Assembly (NCBI RefSeq): GCF_022539665.2
Contig: NC_081339.1
Span: 5,694,017-5,758,016, forward strand
From: Daphnia carinata
Taxonomy: Eukaryota > Arthropoda > Branchiopoda > Diplostraca > Daphniidae
Direction of reading: 5' to 3'
Length of the DNA stretch: 64,000 nt
The position numbers and the translations under genes were made by a program. This document shows positions 25,929 through 38,686 of the stretch, piece by piece. Under the pieces are notes generated by a model, which was not told the DNA's origin, did not search any database, and was given only the letters and a program-made list of their open reading frames with translations. The number at the start of each line of letters is the position of its first letter. Position 1 is the first letter of the stretch.

Positions 25929-27415
25929 CTATCTGTTTTTCTTCTGTGATTGCTGGGGAGAAATGCAGCAATACATAAACGAACATATTTGATTTCATGT
26001 GAAAATATGTTACTCAAGTTGTCTTTACCTGTTTCTTTTGAAGGTAAGCATTCCTGTAGTATTGGCCAAAGAGGAAGAGAAATGAAGACATGTAGACCAC
26101 TAATGCATATTGCATCCAAAGAGGAAAGTCACAGCCATAGACCAAGGCTCTTAAACCGAGAACCAAAGCTGAGACAAACTGTGCCTATGAAGAGTAAAAA
26201 AAATCAAATCCTTTTGTTCTATTCAGCAGTAAAAAATGGATATGACAAACCATCTGAAGAATAGTAAGGTACTTTTTCCAACAGAGGTACTTTTGGACTT
26301 TTGGACCACACGCAGCCAGTGCATAGTACAAGTACATGGCAACATGTATGAAGCTGTTGACCATTGCAGCAAAAAACGCTGCAGTCATTTAATTGCAAGA
26401 AAAGGATAATATGAATTGGAAATCAAGTCTTTTCTCTATATGAAGCCTCTCATTACCTGAGCCACCAGGAACCCATTTGACACCTATCCACCAGAGCACA
26501 AACATGGTCGAATGATGATAGACGTGTAAGAAGGTAAGTTGCTGCCACTTTTTACGTAAAACTAAGAAGATCGTGTCCATCATTTCAACCAGTCGTGAAA
26601 AGTAGTACCACCATAACGCCGAAGCAATCTGTGCCAATTTCAAAGTTCAACAATATAAAAAATGAAATTAGGGATCGAAACATTACTCGCATTGATTTCA
26701 TCGCTCAGGATTTTCAATTAAAATTCAAATGTTTTTTTCCAAACCATTTCGTCTGCTATCTTGGATACGGCTTTGTCGACAGTGCAAATAGATGGCGTTC
26801 GCAAGATGTCGTCTGCTTTGCACAAGCTTTCAATAGTGCTGGCATTTTTTTTCTTTTTGCTTTTCCTAACAATTTAACTAAAATATCTCACCCGTATTTC
26901 GTCGGGATCATCGGAGTAATTCACTGGCTGACATAACCAATTGTATTGCTTCCTGTGCTGCGTTGTGGCCAACTGTCATCAACCAAAATTAAATCACTGC
27001 ATTGGTAGAAAATTGGCAATGATTGCAACAGCTGTAACATACCTCTAGTCCGATGTAGAGATTGAGAAGGGCCATGGCCAAATTGTAGGGTATCAATATA
27101 CCCCTTAAAGAAAATGGTTTCCTTTTAGCCATAAATTTTCGACCGTAATAAACGGACGTGAGGTAGGCCATGGCGATTAACAGCGTCGGCAATGGTGACG
27201 CCATTAGCGGCCATTTGGCTACGCGTGGATCTGCCGGTTGGAAAAACATTGTAAAGCTATTGCAACAGACCATTCTTAAAGGACACTAGTAATTCATTCG
27301 AACTAAACATACCTGCTCGGCTCATGCACCATCCGTAAAATTGGACAAGCCGTTGATAAACACTGACAAAATGAAATGAAAATTCCGAATAGACTCGACT
27401 GATGGATGTTTCCAT
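25929..27415 (-). CDS. Elovl: ELOVL very-long-chain fatty acid elongase (283 aa)
   Basis: Exons in gene order 27415-27313, 27230-27043, 26972-26892, 26628-26457, 26378-26251, 26184-26029, 25952-25929; total 852 nt. Contains the catalytic histidine box HVYHH (residues 159-163), the arthropod ELOVL segment [40 protein letters not shown] and several membrane helices. The C-terminus KKNR has the KKXX form of an ER-retention signal. ELOVLs are ER condensing enzymes that add two carbons from malonyl-CoA to long acyl-CoAs. Start chosen at METSISRV (27415); an upstream in-frame ATG at 27469 would add 18 residues. Subfamily looks ELOVL1/7-like, by length and motif only. Confidence 0.9.
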
Positions 27416-28246
27416 CTTCCTTCTTCTGTTTTCTTCTTGTGGTAAATAAAACCCACCACAGCTCCACACGTTATTCTCACGCTAAAACGTTATTATGCAA
27501 TCCAACGGCGAAATAACCTGGAGTTATTCCGTCACCACGGAATAAGACGCGTGCCGGCCGGGAAAATGTCGGTTGCTCGTACACCAAACGGCGAGTCGTT
27601 GAGTTTATTTTTTCGATCAATAAAGAGTCCGTAGTGCTGGTAGAGGGGAGACCGTAGGATCTGTAGGGGGAGGTAAAAGGGGGAGAGAGAGGACCCAACG
27701 CGATGACGCAGTCGCAGTACTAACGAAACTATAGAAATGGGGACTATTCGAAATTTCCGAATAATTATAGTCATCCTTTTTGGTGTATTTATATCGACTG
27801 AAATGTAACACGGCCATTAAAAACAAATTGCACAACATAAATAAAAACATTTTGTTTTTTCTTGACCAGAATTTAAATAATCACCTACTTTCATAGTTTC
27901 CAATTAAATGTATTTGATTTAGGTAGCCTCTATACGTGAAATATCAATTGGCTTTTCGATTCCTGTCGATGCAGTGTCCGATTTGTCGAGTACTTGCCCA
28001 TATATTTCAGTATAGGCTACGGGGATGCTGTGTCTTCGGTGCTAATTGAAATTTTAACCAAGTTTAAATCAATTAGATGTTCAGAATGAAAAACATCGAT
28101 AAAAAAAAGGAGAGCCACATTCAACATTTGTAAAGGGAACGCAAAATAGTGCACGGAAAAGTCAAATACATTCAATTGGAATTTACGGGTTGCTTTTTGT
28201 TTTTTTCCGAGTGGATTTTGTTGTTTTTGGTAGGGGAAGTTTGGTT
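27416..28246. other. Intergenic
   Basis: 5' flank of ELOVL and 3' flank of the neuropeptide gene (both minus strand). Overlapping short ORFs at 27477-27850 show no recognisable product. Confidence 0.5.
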
Positions 28247-29711
28247 TCAACGACGTGAAGAAGACAAAGAAGTGGGGAGGTCGACAAGGCTCATCATGCG
28301 GCGACGGGCAATAGGAGCGCGAGCGGAACGACGAATGGTCGCGCCCGATCGACTGGCGGCCGATGGGAAGAAACTGCGACCGAAACGGATGAAATTGGAT
28401 CTCAAACTGCGAGAAGGACGGGCAGGATGGGGCAATTGCTCTTCTTCATCCTTGCCATCCGATTCGTTCAACCCCATCAATCTGTCGTGAAAAAATAAAA
28501 TTAAATATTGATAAGCGTATCCACAGTAGTAGAAAGTTATGTTTGTGGACCGACATAGAGTTACATAAGTTTCACCCTCCCACGCACGGCATTATAGTTT
28601 ACAATATAAATTTTTATGTAAATAAAAAAAAATGCCGACACGTAGAACAGTGAAAAACTTGGGAACTAAGTTAAGCCCCATTTTTTATGTTTTAATTGGT
28701 AACAAGTTTCCATCCCAAACTTGATAACTTAGGTGCTGTACGAGGCACGTCTGAACAGGGAAGAAGGAGCTCGGGATAAAGGTTGGAAATATCATATCTA
28801 TTCAATTAGGAGAACAGCCAAATAATAAAAATGACTTCCTCTGCATGCGTGACGTGATGTAAAACTGAAAATTTTCAGATAAAAAGGGTAGTAAAAAGTT
28901 TTGCTTTCAAGAGAATTCAAACTGTGTCGATGTCTTGGCAACCGGATTCAACGAGCCACCCAGTTCTATTTCCATGGATATCAAAAACAATTATTACTAC
29001 TTTGAAACGCATTGAAAAGTGCAAAGTTATGTTAACTTCGTATTTTAGCTTGCGAATAAAGTTTACAGAAGGATGTAAAATGGTATTGAGTGATTAAAAC
29101 GTAACGCCGAATAAGGGACTTGAACCCTTGACCTCAGGATTAAAAGTCCCGCGCTCTACCGACTGAGCTAACCCGGCCTTACGATGACGTCACAAATTAA
29201 ACATAATGACCTAATAGGATTTTTGAAGTGAATCGATTGGGGAACACGTTAAGAATGGGGTGGGAAATGAGATTTTCACTTAATAAAGGACGAAAGCAGA
29301 CGAGAAAAAAAAAAAAAGTGTTAAGAAAACCACGATATACCTGATGGGCGGTGTCGGCTGCACTTGACGGCTAGCAGTCTTCATCATTCCGCTGCGTCCG
29401 AACCGGATGAAATTCTTATTCAGCGCGCTTCGGCGATAAAGTACGGCGATAGGAGTTGATGCGCTATTACGGCTTGCAACCAAGGGTTCGGCTTCTTGCC
29501 GCTTTCGCTGTTGATGAATGCCTTTTACGGCGTTTAAATAATATTCAAATCCCTTATTGTTATTATCATCTTCTTCCGAAGATGACGAGACACCGTTCAG
29601 CCACTCGTCGTCGATTTCTTCGTCGGACATTTCGCCATACGAGCGAGCCTGATGAACATTCACGATCATCATCAGGCCGAAAACAACGTAGAGGAAACGC
29701 AATCCGTTCAT
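28247..29711 (-). CDS. FMRFamide-like (FIRFamide) neuropeptide precursor (201 aa)
   Basis: Two exons, 29711-29341 and 28481-28247, total 606 nt. Signal peptide MNGLRFLYVVFGLMMIVNVH and an acidic spacer (SDEEIDDEW, SSSSEEDD) lead to RRSALNKNFIRFGR, which should yield SALNKNFIRFamide. Exon 2 holds a second copy, SRSLRSNFIRFGR (SLRSNFIRFamide or, after cutting at the inner Arg, SNFIRFamide). Gly after the Phe is the amide donor, flanked by Arg cleavage sites. The C-terminal remainder is Arg-rich with no further copy. FMRFamide-like peptides are secreted neuromodulators acting on GPCRs. The start at 29711 is used because it begins the signal peptide; an upstream in-frame ATG exists at 29810. The amidating enzyme PHM lies 10.5 kb away. 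Confidence 0.85.
29106..29177 (-). tRNA. tRNA-Lys (anticodon TTT)
   Basis: 72-nt cloverleaf on the minus strand: acceptor GCCGGGT/ATTCGGC, D-arm GCTC..GAGC with TAGCTCAGTCGGTAGAGC, anticodon loop CTTTTAA (anticodon TTT), T-arm with GGTTCAAGTCC, next base G as in eukaryotic tRNA-Lys. No CCA is encoded. It sits inside the intron of the neuropeptide gene, on the same strand. Confidence 0.93.
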
Positions 29712-32700
29712 TGTTTCGGGGTGTTCGTTGGTCTCGATCACCTTACTGAAAATTAAAGAAAATTTAACAGACTTATTGGAAGACGATGGCTTGGAAAAGG
29801 GATTATGCATCTACACTACACAAAATGCTAAAGAGTATGAAATTGTTAATCCTTGCTTTCTTCATATTCTCTCCATTTTTTCATCTTCTTTCGCATTTCG
29901 TGCGAAAGTAATAAGTCTTGCATTTCCTGATGTCTCTTACACGGCAATTGCTACTAAACCTTATTTTTTAACGACAACACCTGCGGATAAATATGTGGTA
30001 GATACAGTAATTACGTATCATATTGTGCATTGTACACAACCGCGTATGCAACAAGAAAGCTAACATGGTAGTCAAGAACACATGCCTTATAGTTACGCGT
30101 GTTACACCCACCACGAAAAGATTATCTACATAAGTAATTGGATGTGAAGTCAACAAAGAGAAAATAAATATTTTATGTGGTAATGGCTACACGAATATAG
30201 TTACCAATTTGTAAAGGGCTGTCTGTGACAAGGTGGGTGATGAAACGTGGGCGAAGTCGTCGAATCAACGTGGCACTTCAGGAATATGTATCTTTAACGG
30301 ATAAATTTAACGGCTGCACAACAGTGGTTCACGTCGGAGTGATGTTCAGACGCGCTTAGGACGAGTTGATGCCTTCGACTGACAGAGTTGGTGGCTGGCT
30401 CGACTACTTTTGACTGGTTCGCCTCCTTAAACGAAACCCACTTCTGATGCCCACTCACATTTGCCTCTTTTACGTGTTGTAAACCCGCCCCCTACTTCCG
30501 TGTGGATGGCATTCGATTGTGCCTAGAACTTGGTGCAGGTTGTGTGCTGACATAAAGATCCGAATCACAGCGACATGGTCACATCAAAATAGTTAAAGAT
30601 GAAAATTAGGAAGCCTATAAAAAAAAAAGAATATTTTAATGTACTACAATCGGCTTAAAGTAGACTAAAGTATTACGTCATTTGTGGTGTAGGTATCATC
30701 TCAAATGTCAAAGTGCATCTTAGAGCAGCGAGAAGAGTAGTGAAATGTTTGATGTCTTTTTTGCTTCTTCGAATACATTTGAGCACATTTGGCTCCGGTT
30801 GTATCCGATGCACAGGTGCGATACGTGCCTCACTTGATCTATTCAATAACACAGGTGAAGCAACTTGCATTTACCTGTTCCTGGAATCATCTTGAAATGT
30901 CAATGTAATACATATTGACCGGCTTGGAGCTGTTCGCCCCCCGATGCGCAAAATATTTTTAGTTTCTCAATAATTCAACGTTGTCCAAACTAATGTCATC
31001 TTGCATTTGTAATGAGCCCCCAAATCCGGAAAGCAAGAACAAATAACGTGGGCGATTAGATTTGACATGGTTCGCCTATGTTGTGAATTGTTCACGACCT
31101 AATCCTTTTACAAAATCTGTACATTAAGTTTGATCTAGATTGATGTTACCATAGCTAAGACATGTTTGTGTAGATCAAGAGTTTGTATGAATTGATTATG
31201 ATTGTATGCGTTGATCTCCACAAGTTTGACGGTTCCGTTGCTGTTTTTCTTAAAAACAAAAGTTGGTCGAACAACAAAAGTCTACCTGAAAATAACACAA
31301 AAAAGGTAAAAATTTTTCACTTAAAATTGTCTAGAAATGCATGATAAATATGTGTGACATTTTCAGCATAACAATTTGCGGTCCCATTGACCCTATCTTT
31401 TCTGCCGTCTTTAATTGAATAAAAATTTAAAGAACTGTTGCAAATGGACATTCCATGTCATGGCGATAGTCATTGCTTAATCGGTAGACATAGCAGAATT
31501 GTATAGGCAGGTCTTTACTCCTATTTTCTATAGAAATAATTTTACGTAGCTTTTATTTCGTAAAGGTTAAACGTGTCGAGATCATTGCATAAAATGCTAT
31601 TCGTATATGCTTCAAATGTTTATGAATTTTTCTTTTTTTCTTGGGTAAAATGTCGGCTGCTTACGCCACGTCTAGTGAGGTTTCCTTCTCCTTTTGTTCT
31701 CACGAAATTGAGTGTAACAATACAATAGCCCCATTTACTTTTGTCACGTTGAAGTGCTCTATCAAATACGACCTTTTCTGCTCAGTCCTTTTTCCCCTTT
31801 TAGTGTATTACCATTTCTGTTTCTTGAATCATTTATATGATGGACTTTTTTTCTTAATCAAATTGGCAGCACTACTTTTAATAGTTTCGAAGGCGGAAAA
31901 AAAGATTCTGCAGATCCCCACTTGGGGATCAATTAGTTGCCCAACTTCCTTTTTTTTAGCACTCTTTGCAATATCCTTGAACGTCTTTGCCCGGCGAACC
32001 ATACTTTCTTTTCAAACGTATAATCTAGTTTCAAAACTATTAGATCACATAGATGACTCGATAAATCAAAATCCTTTTTACGTTTCGCACGGCTGTAAAT
32101 CGTGAAACAGGATAGCTCATCTCTTAAAAAGTGTGTGCAAGATAAAAGTCTATATTTAAATATACCAGTCCATCATCCAGCCATTTCAATAAACAAAATA
32201 CATTTACACACACACACGCACCCATCGCGTTTCAACGTCGCTTCAATGTTACGTTTGATACTTGTGTGCACGGTAGGTTGTCCCGTCCTTGTACAGACTC
32301 GAGATAAATATTAACTATGCATCCATTGTCACGTTACACAAAAACGTAGTCTACGCTCCTGAACTGTTGTACTTGAAATGTTTAGAATGCAAATCGAACT
32401 CAATTTACGTAAACGTGACTCGTCTAATCGGTATTCCCTTCACAACACCCATTGGAACTTAAACTTTAAGCAACGTCAATGAGATGTTATGGCTGTACAT
32501 GCCCAGTCAAGCCAAATAGATTGGTAAATAAGAAATTGCTCACCTGTTTTCCAAGAAACTTCCAAAAGAAAAGGAGTTTTTAATTCCTAGCCAAAATTCT
32601 ACTGTTTTCCACGTGGAATAGAAATGGTGGACGGTGTAATGGTGGTGTTCCAACGACGAAAGAACAATTTCGAGTGCCGATCTTCGAAAGTAAACTATCG

Positions 32701-33875
32701 ATTCAAATATCGATTTTTGGATTTAGTTTTAATGAAAAATATGCTTCAAAGAATTGGTTTTCAACGAGAAATGTTATTATTATTATTATTGTTTGATGTT
32801 ATTAGTTATGTATGTATATAGTAGTATGACATATTATAGGACTTGTTAACGACGAATAAATACAGGACATACGCAGATACATCAATAACCCAAATCTGAA
32901 AACAAAATTTTAAAAAAAGACAGAAATTGAATAACAAAAACAATTAGTACTAAATCTGCGAATAATAGAATGATTAATAAGCCACATAACAAAATGAAAC
33001 CAACAGCAGACAACAAAATATTATGTTTTTGGTTTTGACATTTTTCTTTGTTACGTAAATACAAATATTATTATTAATGAGTGTTTATAATAATAATATA
33101 ATATTTATATATGTATATATATATATATACGTTGTATGTTATTGAAATGAAATCAGCTTCGTCACTCAGGGGGAACAAGCATCACAACAAAAACAGACGA
33201 TGCGAAAATCACCGTACAGCTCTCACAGACAAGTTATCTTTGCACAAACAAACGAAAAAGAATTACCCTTCCAAGCCAAAAAGAAACAAATGTTGTTTTT
33301 TACTAAATGAATTAGAGGGGTGAACAGGGATGAGTAAATCATTTTTTCAAGATCAAGAATAGCGCCAATGACTTATTACTGCAGAACGTCGTCTAGACCA
33401 CTGCCTTTTCTCTACACAAGAAAAAAGGCAAGGACAAGACAAGCGAAAAGTCATTATCGAGGAAAAGGCATTTCAGCCGTTGAATAAATGTTTGAATAGT
33501 TGGAGCAAATCTTTTCCATTATCTCACCATTAACCCGATGTAATAAATTAAGAACCCTAAACCAAAGCTTAAAAGCCAGCCATCGTCGACGAGAGGAGAG
33601 TGGGGACAGGAGAACAAGAACAGCAATTAAAGGAAAAACAAAAAGAGAATTCCTGAAATTTGAAGTCGGATAGACAGACACAAACACAAAGACCGACTAA
33701 CACGAAGATATTGAAGATTAGGTGGAATGAGATTTCGAGAAAAAAGACGACAGTAAACTACATCATTAAACACGAGAGAGAGAGAGGGACAAAAGGGTTT
33801 CAGTTGATGTTGGCAAACATGTTTGGCTGCATAATTTTTCTTCTCATTTTTTCTCGTCCATTGCTGGGTTTGCAT
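29712..33875. other. Long gene-poor region between neuropeptide gene and rdgB
   Basis: Contains the 5' flank of the neuropeptide gene (a possible 5' UTR exon ends near 30200) and the 3' flank of rdgB. A 154-codon plus ORF at 31641-32105 is rich in Phe, Leu, Tyr and Cys as expected from AT-rich DNA; it has no recognised domain and is probably chance. Simple repeats: (TTA)n near 32775, (TA)n near 33110-33130. Confidence 0.45.
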
Positions 33876-36800
33876 TCAGCTGGATTTGGCCAGCGTGGGA
33901 GCATTGGTGACGGCTGTTGTCGCCACCATCGTCGCTGTCGATGACGTTGTGTAAACAACTCCTGTGACGACCGTCGAGATGGGAAACGATGTTGCACGTT
34001 TAGCCGATCTGACACACACGCACATTTTTCAGTGAGCAAAACGAGGCAAAAATCCCAATAAGTTAGTTATGGTGGTATGAAACATGTCATGACAAAACTA
34101 CAAACGAGCCCTACGACAAGAAAAGCGTTTTCGACAAGACAAACGAGCCGCTTTGTTCTTCCACTTCTAACACGGCCTGTTCACAAAAAACATTAACACA
34201 TTGTTGGGTTTCATGCATTAAACATTTTATTGGTATGACAAAAAATCATGCAAATAAATTGGAAATGTAGATATTCACCTCCGACGTAAAAGGGGGGCTC
34301 CGTGGCCTGGTAGAGACAGGCAACCTCTAGGTAGCAACAGATAAGGATTGATCTGAGCTGGCCGGCATTGATATGCAGCCAAGTTGGACAAATGGCTGGC
34401 ATAACCTGTTGATGAAACGAAAATGAATTCAAAATTTCCAATAATGTAAAAATAAATAAATGAAGCGACCTTCGATGAGAGACTGGGCTTGCCCTTGGTG
34501 CTTTCGCGAGATTTTGCCCACGATGTAAATGTTCTCCGGCTTGATGCCGACGCTGGCGTAGACGCTAATGTCTTTGCTGGACCCGTAGGCGGCCCGGATC
34601 TCCAGTCCGACGTCATTGACCAACAGTTTGAGGTACTCGGCCTTGTGCCGGAGCGGATCGGTGCTCAGCCCGTCGGCGAACGAGAGGAGACCGTGAGGGA
34701 AGTTGTGCTGGGCCAACCAAGAAACCACCCGACGCTGCTGCATGTCCGGCCGTCCCGTGATGTAAATGATCAAATAGCCCAGCTCTTGCCAGTGGCGGAC
34801 CACGTCGACAGCGCCGGCCCGCACTTTGGGATCGCGACCCGTCACCGAAACCGACGCCGTGAAAGATCCGTCGATGCTGAAAACGACGGCCTGCGTCCTG
34901 GGCGGCAAAACGGCCACGTACAAATCGGCATAAGTGTGGTCGCCCTTGACGACCATTTTGATCGGGTGAAGTCCCGGCGGAAGAGTCCGGTCCGACGGCA
35001 ACGTGCAGACCAGCCGTCCAGTTTTGTCCGTCACTTCCGTAGCGATAAGGTCCCACTCGCTATTATTTGCATCCCGCAAAAAATGGATGTCCACTTTCTC
35101 GCCAGACAGCGCCACCATATCCAGCGGCCCGTACATGAACCTTTTTTTTTCAAAATTCAGTTTAAAGGTAAATCATTCGTGAAATGTCATCGATTGTTAC
35201 CTGGCTACAATAACCTGAGGCATCGTTTCGTTGACGATTATGTCGTTGGCTCGGTGATTGGCTCCAATGTTCTTGATTTTCACCGACGTCCGTTTGCGCA
35301 TCCATTTCTCGCAGGGAGTGCTCGGACTGAACGGCAACGTCCCACCATTGGCGTCTCTAATGTCACTGTAATAATCGTCAGGTCCAGCCGAACCTCCACC
35401 TCCAACGCTTCCGTCCAGTCTCATCAACTGGCGGAGGATGAAAGCCGCCACATCGGCAGACTCCCAGAAGGACGCGTGAAGTAAATGAGGCAGGGCGGAA
35501 GGCGGGAAAGATGTCAAACCATCCGGGCAATAGAAAACGTAGTCCAATCGCTTACTGCCCCACCAGCGCTGCGAAACTGCCATGATTTCAATAAAATAAA
35601 TCTACGTTCTTAGGGCGTTAATGATGTTCGTTTTTTACGTGACGACATTTGAGCTGCCAGCGAATCTGATCCAAGACTGTTGTTACTTCCGTGAACAAAG
35701 GATCCATCCGATTGGCGTCGTTTGCTTAATCCGTTGTTATCGACCATCTGATGATGTTGGTGGTGAGGTGACGCAGTCGATTCTTGAAACAATTGCGGAT
35801 TGTTTTGAACAAAATCGATCAGGTTGGCCGATTTGCCGTCGCCTAGCGGATAGCGTTGATAACGTGGCACAGAGACGGGACGAGTATTTGCAAAACGGGC
35901 CGACAGGAGCGGCTCCAGACGAGCCGAAAGAGGATCCATTGAATGGAATAAATTATAAATGCCGTGACAATGCGGACGGCGAGGCCACTGTTGGCCATGA
36001 CTGTGACTCCACCTAATTCAATTCCCGAGAAATGAATTACAATTTCAAAAACAGTCAAAGAAAATTTGACATACTTGCGGAAAGCCAAGACCAATGCGAG
36101 TGGACTGCCCAGCAAAAAACAGTCGCCCACTTCAAAGTCGAGGTAATGTTTGCTACTAGTTGAAAGGCCACGTCCTGGAACTTGTTCACCGGCAGAAGCC
36201 GACGACGCCCGTCGATTGGTTGGCGCTTGCAGATGATGATGTTGAGTTCTCGTGTTCTTAAACGAGGCCGATATGCCGAGGGTGAAGTGATCGGTTTTCT
36301 TATCTTCTTCGAAAACCACTGCTGGACTGTGTTGATCCGGTTCTTCGGCTATGCTGTTGTCGCTGCCGCCGAAATGCGAGTGAATGTCGCCACCTCCGCC
36401 GTCGTGACAATCCGACGACGCGGACTTGCAGAGGGCGTCGTAAAGGAGGATGGATCCGGCCGCGTCGCCCACCACGGCCACCGACCCGGAGAAACCGGAC
36501 CCTTCCGGCGATTTTAGGAACTCTGCATAGGCTTGATTGGCGGCCGTGATCGTCCGGTTCACTGTGTCGGCGTATTCCGGAGATGAGGCGGCGAATAGTG
36601 GCAAACACCCGAGAGGTGGCCAGCAGGCAGTGGCCGATGCTGCGACACTACTAACTGGAACAGAAGGGTCGACTGCTGTTGAATCCGACGCGGCCGTCAT
36701 CGGATGAGAAGCGTCTGGCGGGGGTGGAGCAACGGACGATCCACCTTGTTCTAACATGGAGGAAGAGGAGCAAGATAAACTGTTGAGGACGGTTATTGCA

Positions 36801-38686
36801 TCTGGGCACAAAGTGGGACACGAAACGAGGCGGACGGCCAGACGGCCCGAGCACAGGCCGGGGAAATGTTGGCGACTGACGGCCTCCAAATTACTGCGGA
36901 ATGTGGCCAAATCGGCCGCTTTGTTCGACAGCTCAGAAGACACGTCCAGCACCGTGCCTCCATGGAACACCAAAATCAGGGCGCTGGCCGGGTGAGTTTG
37001 TTGGGACGATGTCCCACCCACGGTGCTACTGGGCGATTGAGAACGGCCAGTTCCGCTGGCTCGTAAAAAATTGTTGACCAGCTTACGAGACGGACGGCGT
37101 TGATTGGCATGTCGTTGCAAGTAACCAGCCGAGAAGATACTGTCCCTTTCCTGCAACGAGTTAAATTGTTTATGATGAAATGTACGACTCTTTCAAGTAC
37201 TTTTGAATACCATCCTCACTTCGATTCGTTCATCCTGAATTCTGTCGGCAGGATCCAGCAACTCGTCAGCATCTTCGCCTTGCGGAACCAATTCCATCGA
37301 GCTCCAACGAACCATGGTAGGCGACAGGGCTCCTCCTGACTGACCGGAACGCCAGTCTTGGCAATCAAAGAACTCGTCGTCATCGCTGCTCGACTCGGAA
37401 ATGCAAGACATGGGCCATGATGTAGTGGCAACAACTCCCTGTGGTGCAGCTGCCGGCTGGCCGCTCTTGTCCACAGTTTCTTCCCCGCTGATGTTTGGCG
37501 ATGCTGGCACCATACTTGACGGTATGACGCTATTATTCTTTTGTTCCTCGTATTGCTGTTGTTCCAGTCCGCCTTCACTGGTCGTCGTCGTGGCTGACGC
37601 CATTTTCTTGGCCAACGCCTCCTGCGTTTGTCTTTCCAATTCACGGATGTCGTCCATTGTTAGGTTGAACCATTCATCCTGCCAAGTCCACGCCTGTCTG
37701 TGAGCTCGAACCATCGTTTTCCTTAGAGCAATGTCGTGGATGAAGCGTTCGATCTTGGCCTGCATTCCCCAGTACTTGAATTCAACTCGGCATAGTTTGT
37801 AGGCGCACATGATTGCCTTGCCATTCGACAGAGGTAATTTTTGACCCTTTTAAAGTAAAAAAAAAACAAAAAAAAAAACAGTTCTATTAATAAAAATATA
37901 CGTATGCTTGAAGATCTGATTAGACGAACCTTGCATTCGCGCCAATAGTCTTGAATCCAAGAATCGCTCAAAGGCCCCCTGCCCGTTTTGCGGCTAACGT
38001 AGACGCACGGATCTTCTTCTTTGATGTAATCACTAGCTGTGGGTAGTTGATCTTTCACTACGTCAATCAAATCTGTTTCAAATCCCAAAAAAATTGATAA
38101 AGGTGCAGTTAAATAAATATGAATAAATAACGTACCGACAGCTCGTTCGTTAAGCTCTGAGTTACTGAGTTTGAAGACGTTGTCTATATCGCCGCAGTCT
38201 TCGCGGTACACCGTCTCTATGTCCAGACTAAATTTCTCAATAAAAGGGCAGGTGTAGCGAGTTCTGGTGTAGGGGTAGGCATTCCAGGCCTTCTCCTCCA
38301 CGATGAAGGCAGATTTGGGCAAAAGAGCCTTGAGCCAACCTGACAACATCATTAGAGAGGGAGGAAAATCAATCAATTCAAAATCAATGATGCTCTTGAA
38401 ACTGGTTTACCAGGCAGGTGACTGCCGACATGGAAGATCTTGTGAGTATATTGTCCAGACCCACCGGGGCCTTCTGTGTAGGGTTCATTGACTAAAATTT
38501 CCACACCGCTCCCTTCACCGCAGCTCTCTTCTCTACTCTTTTTCTGCAAAGATCAACGAAAAGGAGTTTAATTGGCACGGTAACTAAACAGGAGAGCAGT
38601 ATACTCACAGCTATCATGTAGAGTTGGGCAATCCTGTACTCTTCGACAGTAAGAGGCAACGGTATTCTATATTCTTTAATCAACAT
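33876..38686 (-). CDS. rdgB: rdgB / PITPNM membrane-associated phosphatidylinositol transfer protein (1313 aa)
   Basis: Eleven exons: 38686-38609, 38543-38411, 38339-38136, 38072-37930, 37846-37220, 37150-36075, 36012-35639, 35576-35201, 35140-34470, 34405-34279, 34008-33876; total 3942 nt. An N-terminal PITP domain (residues 1 to about 265) starts MLIKEYRIPLPLTVEEYR. Near residue 344 is an acidic-flanked FFAT motif DDDEFFDCQD for binding ER VAP. The middle has the DDHD region (YLDFEVGDCFLLGSPLALV; RYQRYPLGDG; WWGSKRLDYVFYCP). The C-terminal LNS2 domain carries VVFSIDGSF (about residue 1094) and YIIYITGRPDM-like sequence. It exchanges PI and PA at ER-plasma membrane contacts; in flies it supports phototransduction. 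Length matches RdgB/PITPNM1 (about 1250 aa). The exon 9 donor (GTCGCT) is weak, but phase and homology fit. Confidence 0.95.

Noticed and set aside
31641-32105. 154-codon plus ORF
   Set aside because: Composition is that of AT-rich DNA (Phe, Leu, Ile, Tyr, Cys), no recognised domain and no splice context; about the longest chance ORF expected.
34489-35484. 331-codon plus ORF opposite rdgB
   Set aside because: Antisense shadow of conserved rdgB exons 8 and 9, running across their intron.
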